Origin: Clostridia bacterium
Lineage (GTDB): Bacteria > Bacillota > Clostridia > Oscillospirales > CAG-272
DNA: 6,487 nt
Reading direction: 5' to 3'
Assembly (NCBI GenBank): GCA_017958705.1
Contig: JAGDCE010000361.1
Location: forward strand, 1 to 6,487
In this document: positions 5,391 through 6,487 of the stretch, one piece after another
Position numbering within the stretch: the stretch's first letter is position 1
Layout of the letters: every line of letters starts with the position of its first letter
Program-made: the position numbers and the translations under genes
The notes under the pieces: generated by a model
Told to the model about the DNA's origin: nothing
Databases searched by the model: none
Seen by the model: the letters and a program-made list of their open reading frames with translations, nothing else

Positions 5391-6487
5391 ATGGATATCA
5401 AAAAAAGAATCGAAGAATTAAGAGAAAAGATAAACTACCATTCGATAAGGTACTACGTTTACGACGCGCCGGAGATATCGGACTTCGAGTACGACGCGCT
5501 GTTCGACGAGCTGAAAAAGCTCGAGGAGGAGCATCCCGAATACGACAGCCCGACGTCGCCGACGAAGCGCGTGGGCGGCGCGGTGCTTGATAAATTCGAG
5601 AAGATAACGCATCGCAACCGGATGGGATCGCTCGACGACATTTTCGATTTCGACGCGGTGCGCGCTTTCGTCGCGGATATGATCGCGCAGGGGGCGGATT
5701 CGTTCTCCGTCGAGCCGAAGATAGACGGACTGTCCGTGTGTCTTCATTACGAGAACGGCAGCTTCACGCAGGGCGCGACGCGCGGCGACGGCTTCATCGG
5801 CGAGAACGTCACGGAAAACCTTAAAACGGTCGGATCCGTACCGCTGAAGCTGACGGAAAACGTGCCTCTGCTCGAGGTGCGCGGCGAAGTTTATATGCCG
5901 AAAAAGAGCTTCGAGGAGCTGAACGAGGAGAGAGAGATAACGGGCGAGCCGCTTTTCGCGAATCCGCGGAACGCCGCGGCGGGCTCTCTGCGCCAGCTCG
6001 ACAGCCGCATCACGGCGAAAAGAAAACTCGACATATTCGTATTCAACGTGCAGGAGGCGGACGGTATCGGCTTCACCACGCACACCGGTTCGCTTGAGGC
6101 GATGAGCCGGCTCGGCTTCCGCGTGATACCTTTCATCAAAGAGGCGCGCACGGCCGACGAGGTAACGGAGCATATAAACGCGATAGGCGAAAAAAGGTCC
6201 GGGCTGCCGTACGATATAGACGGCGTGGTGATCAAGGTGAACGACCTGTCGCTGCGTCCGCGGATCGGCGAGAATTCCGGCAGACCGAAATGGGCGGTCG
6301 CCTACAAATTCCCGCCGGAAGCCAAGCTGACGAAGCTGACGGACATCACCGTCCAGGTCGGGCGCACGGGCGTTCTGACGCCGCTCGCCGTGCTCGAGCC
6401 GATAAGGCTCGCAGGTACGACGGTACGCGCCGCGACGCTCCACAATATTGATTTCATAAAAGCAAAAGATATCCGGATAGGCGACAC
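5391..6487 (+). CDS. ligA: NAD-dependent DNA ligase LigA, N-terminal part (runs off the window)
   Basis: The frame is open from the ATG at 5391 to the window end, giving 365 residues of a protein normally about 650-700 long. It seals nicks in DNA during replication and repair using NAD+. Domain Ia shows YYVYDAPEISDFEYDAL (21-37), which binds the NMN half of NAD+. The adenylation domain has MGSLDDIF (78-85), catalytic Lys110 in EPKIDG (108-113), TRGDG (120-124), EVRGEVYMP (162-170), NPRNAAAGSLRQLD (191-204), DGVVIK (277-282) and AYKFPPE (304-310). The OB fold starts near 317 (TDITVQVGRTGVLTPLAVLEP). The zinc finger, helix-hairpin-helix and BRCT parts lie beyond the window. The start follows the hydrolase stop by one nucleotide with only a weak GAGAG site, suggesting coupling. 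The sequence is intact as far as it goes. Confidence 0.98.
   Translation, partial: MDIKKRIEELREKINYHSIRYYVYDAPEISDFEYDALFDELKKLEEEHPEYDSPTSPTKRVGGAVLDKFEKITHRNRMGSLDDIFDFDAVRAFVADMIAQGADSFSVEPKIDGLSVCLHYENGSFTQGATRGDGFIGENVTENLKTVGSVPLKLTENVPLLEVRGEVYMPKKSFEELNEEREITGEPLFANPRNAAAGSLRQLDSRITAKRKLDIFVFNVQEADGIGFTTHTGSLEAMSRLGFRVIPFIKEARTADEVTEHINAIGEKRSGLPYDIDGVVIKVNDLSLRPRIGENSGRPKWAVAYKFPPEAKLTKLTDITVQVGRTGVLTPLAVLEPIRLAGTTVRAATLHNIDFIKAKDIRIGD

Noticed and set aside
5418..6443. 341-codon minus-strand frame opposite ligA
   Set aside because: It is Arg/His-rich with no recognisable family and lies wholly on top of ligA, whose catalytic motifs are unmistakable.

Overview
The window looks like a chromosomal piece of a moderately GC-rich low-copy genome from Bacillota (Clostridia-type, possibly an uncultured gut lineage). 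The signs are strong AGGAGG-type ribosome binding sites, near-consensus sigma-A promoters, a YtrA-subfamily GntR regulator with its ABC transporter, an ECF sigma factor followed by a one-pass membrane protein, and a clostridial-looking NAD-dependent DNA ligase. The taxonomic placement is inference. I see no phage, transposase or CRISPR signal.

Layout. Positions 1-274 hold no gene. They contain a 14-bp palindrome and an array of seven roughly 25-nt repeats whose arms mostly form small hairpins. Positions 275-2297 (minus strand) form a two-gene unit: an ECF sigma factor (upstream in transcription) overlapping by 14 nt a membrane-anchored protein with an extracellular von Willebrand A domain. 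Positions 2298-2417 hold a candidate ECF-type promoter for that unit and the intrinsic terminator of the next one. Positions 2418-4373 (minus strand) form a three-gene operon with overlapping genes: GntR/YtrA-type repressor, ABC ATPase, six-helix ABC-2-like permease. Positions 4374-4537 are a divergent intergenic region with two back-to-back sigma-A promoters. Positions 4538-6487 (plus strand) carry a metallo-beta-lactamase-fold hydrolase and, one nucleotide after its stop codon, ligA, which runs off the window end.

How the genes may work together. The GntR-ABC operon is a classic self-repressed export or envelope-stress module, with a candidate operator just downstream of its promoter. The sigma/vWA pair has the gene order, overlap and membrane topology of an ECF sigma/anti-sigma couple, with the vWA protein as possible membrane sensor and sigma inhibitor; this is the most interesting inference here. 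The hydrolase-ligA pair shares one promoter and is probably co-transcribed, though no functional link is evident. The sigma/vWA unit and the repeat array are the parts I find least explained by known systems.
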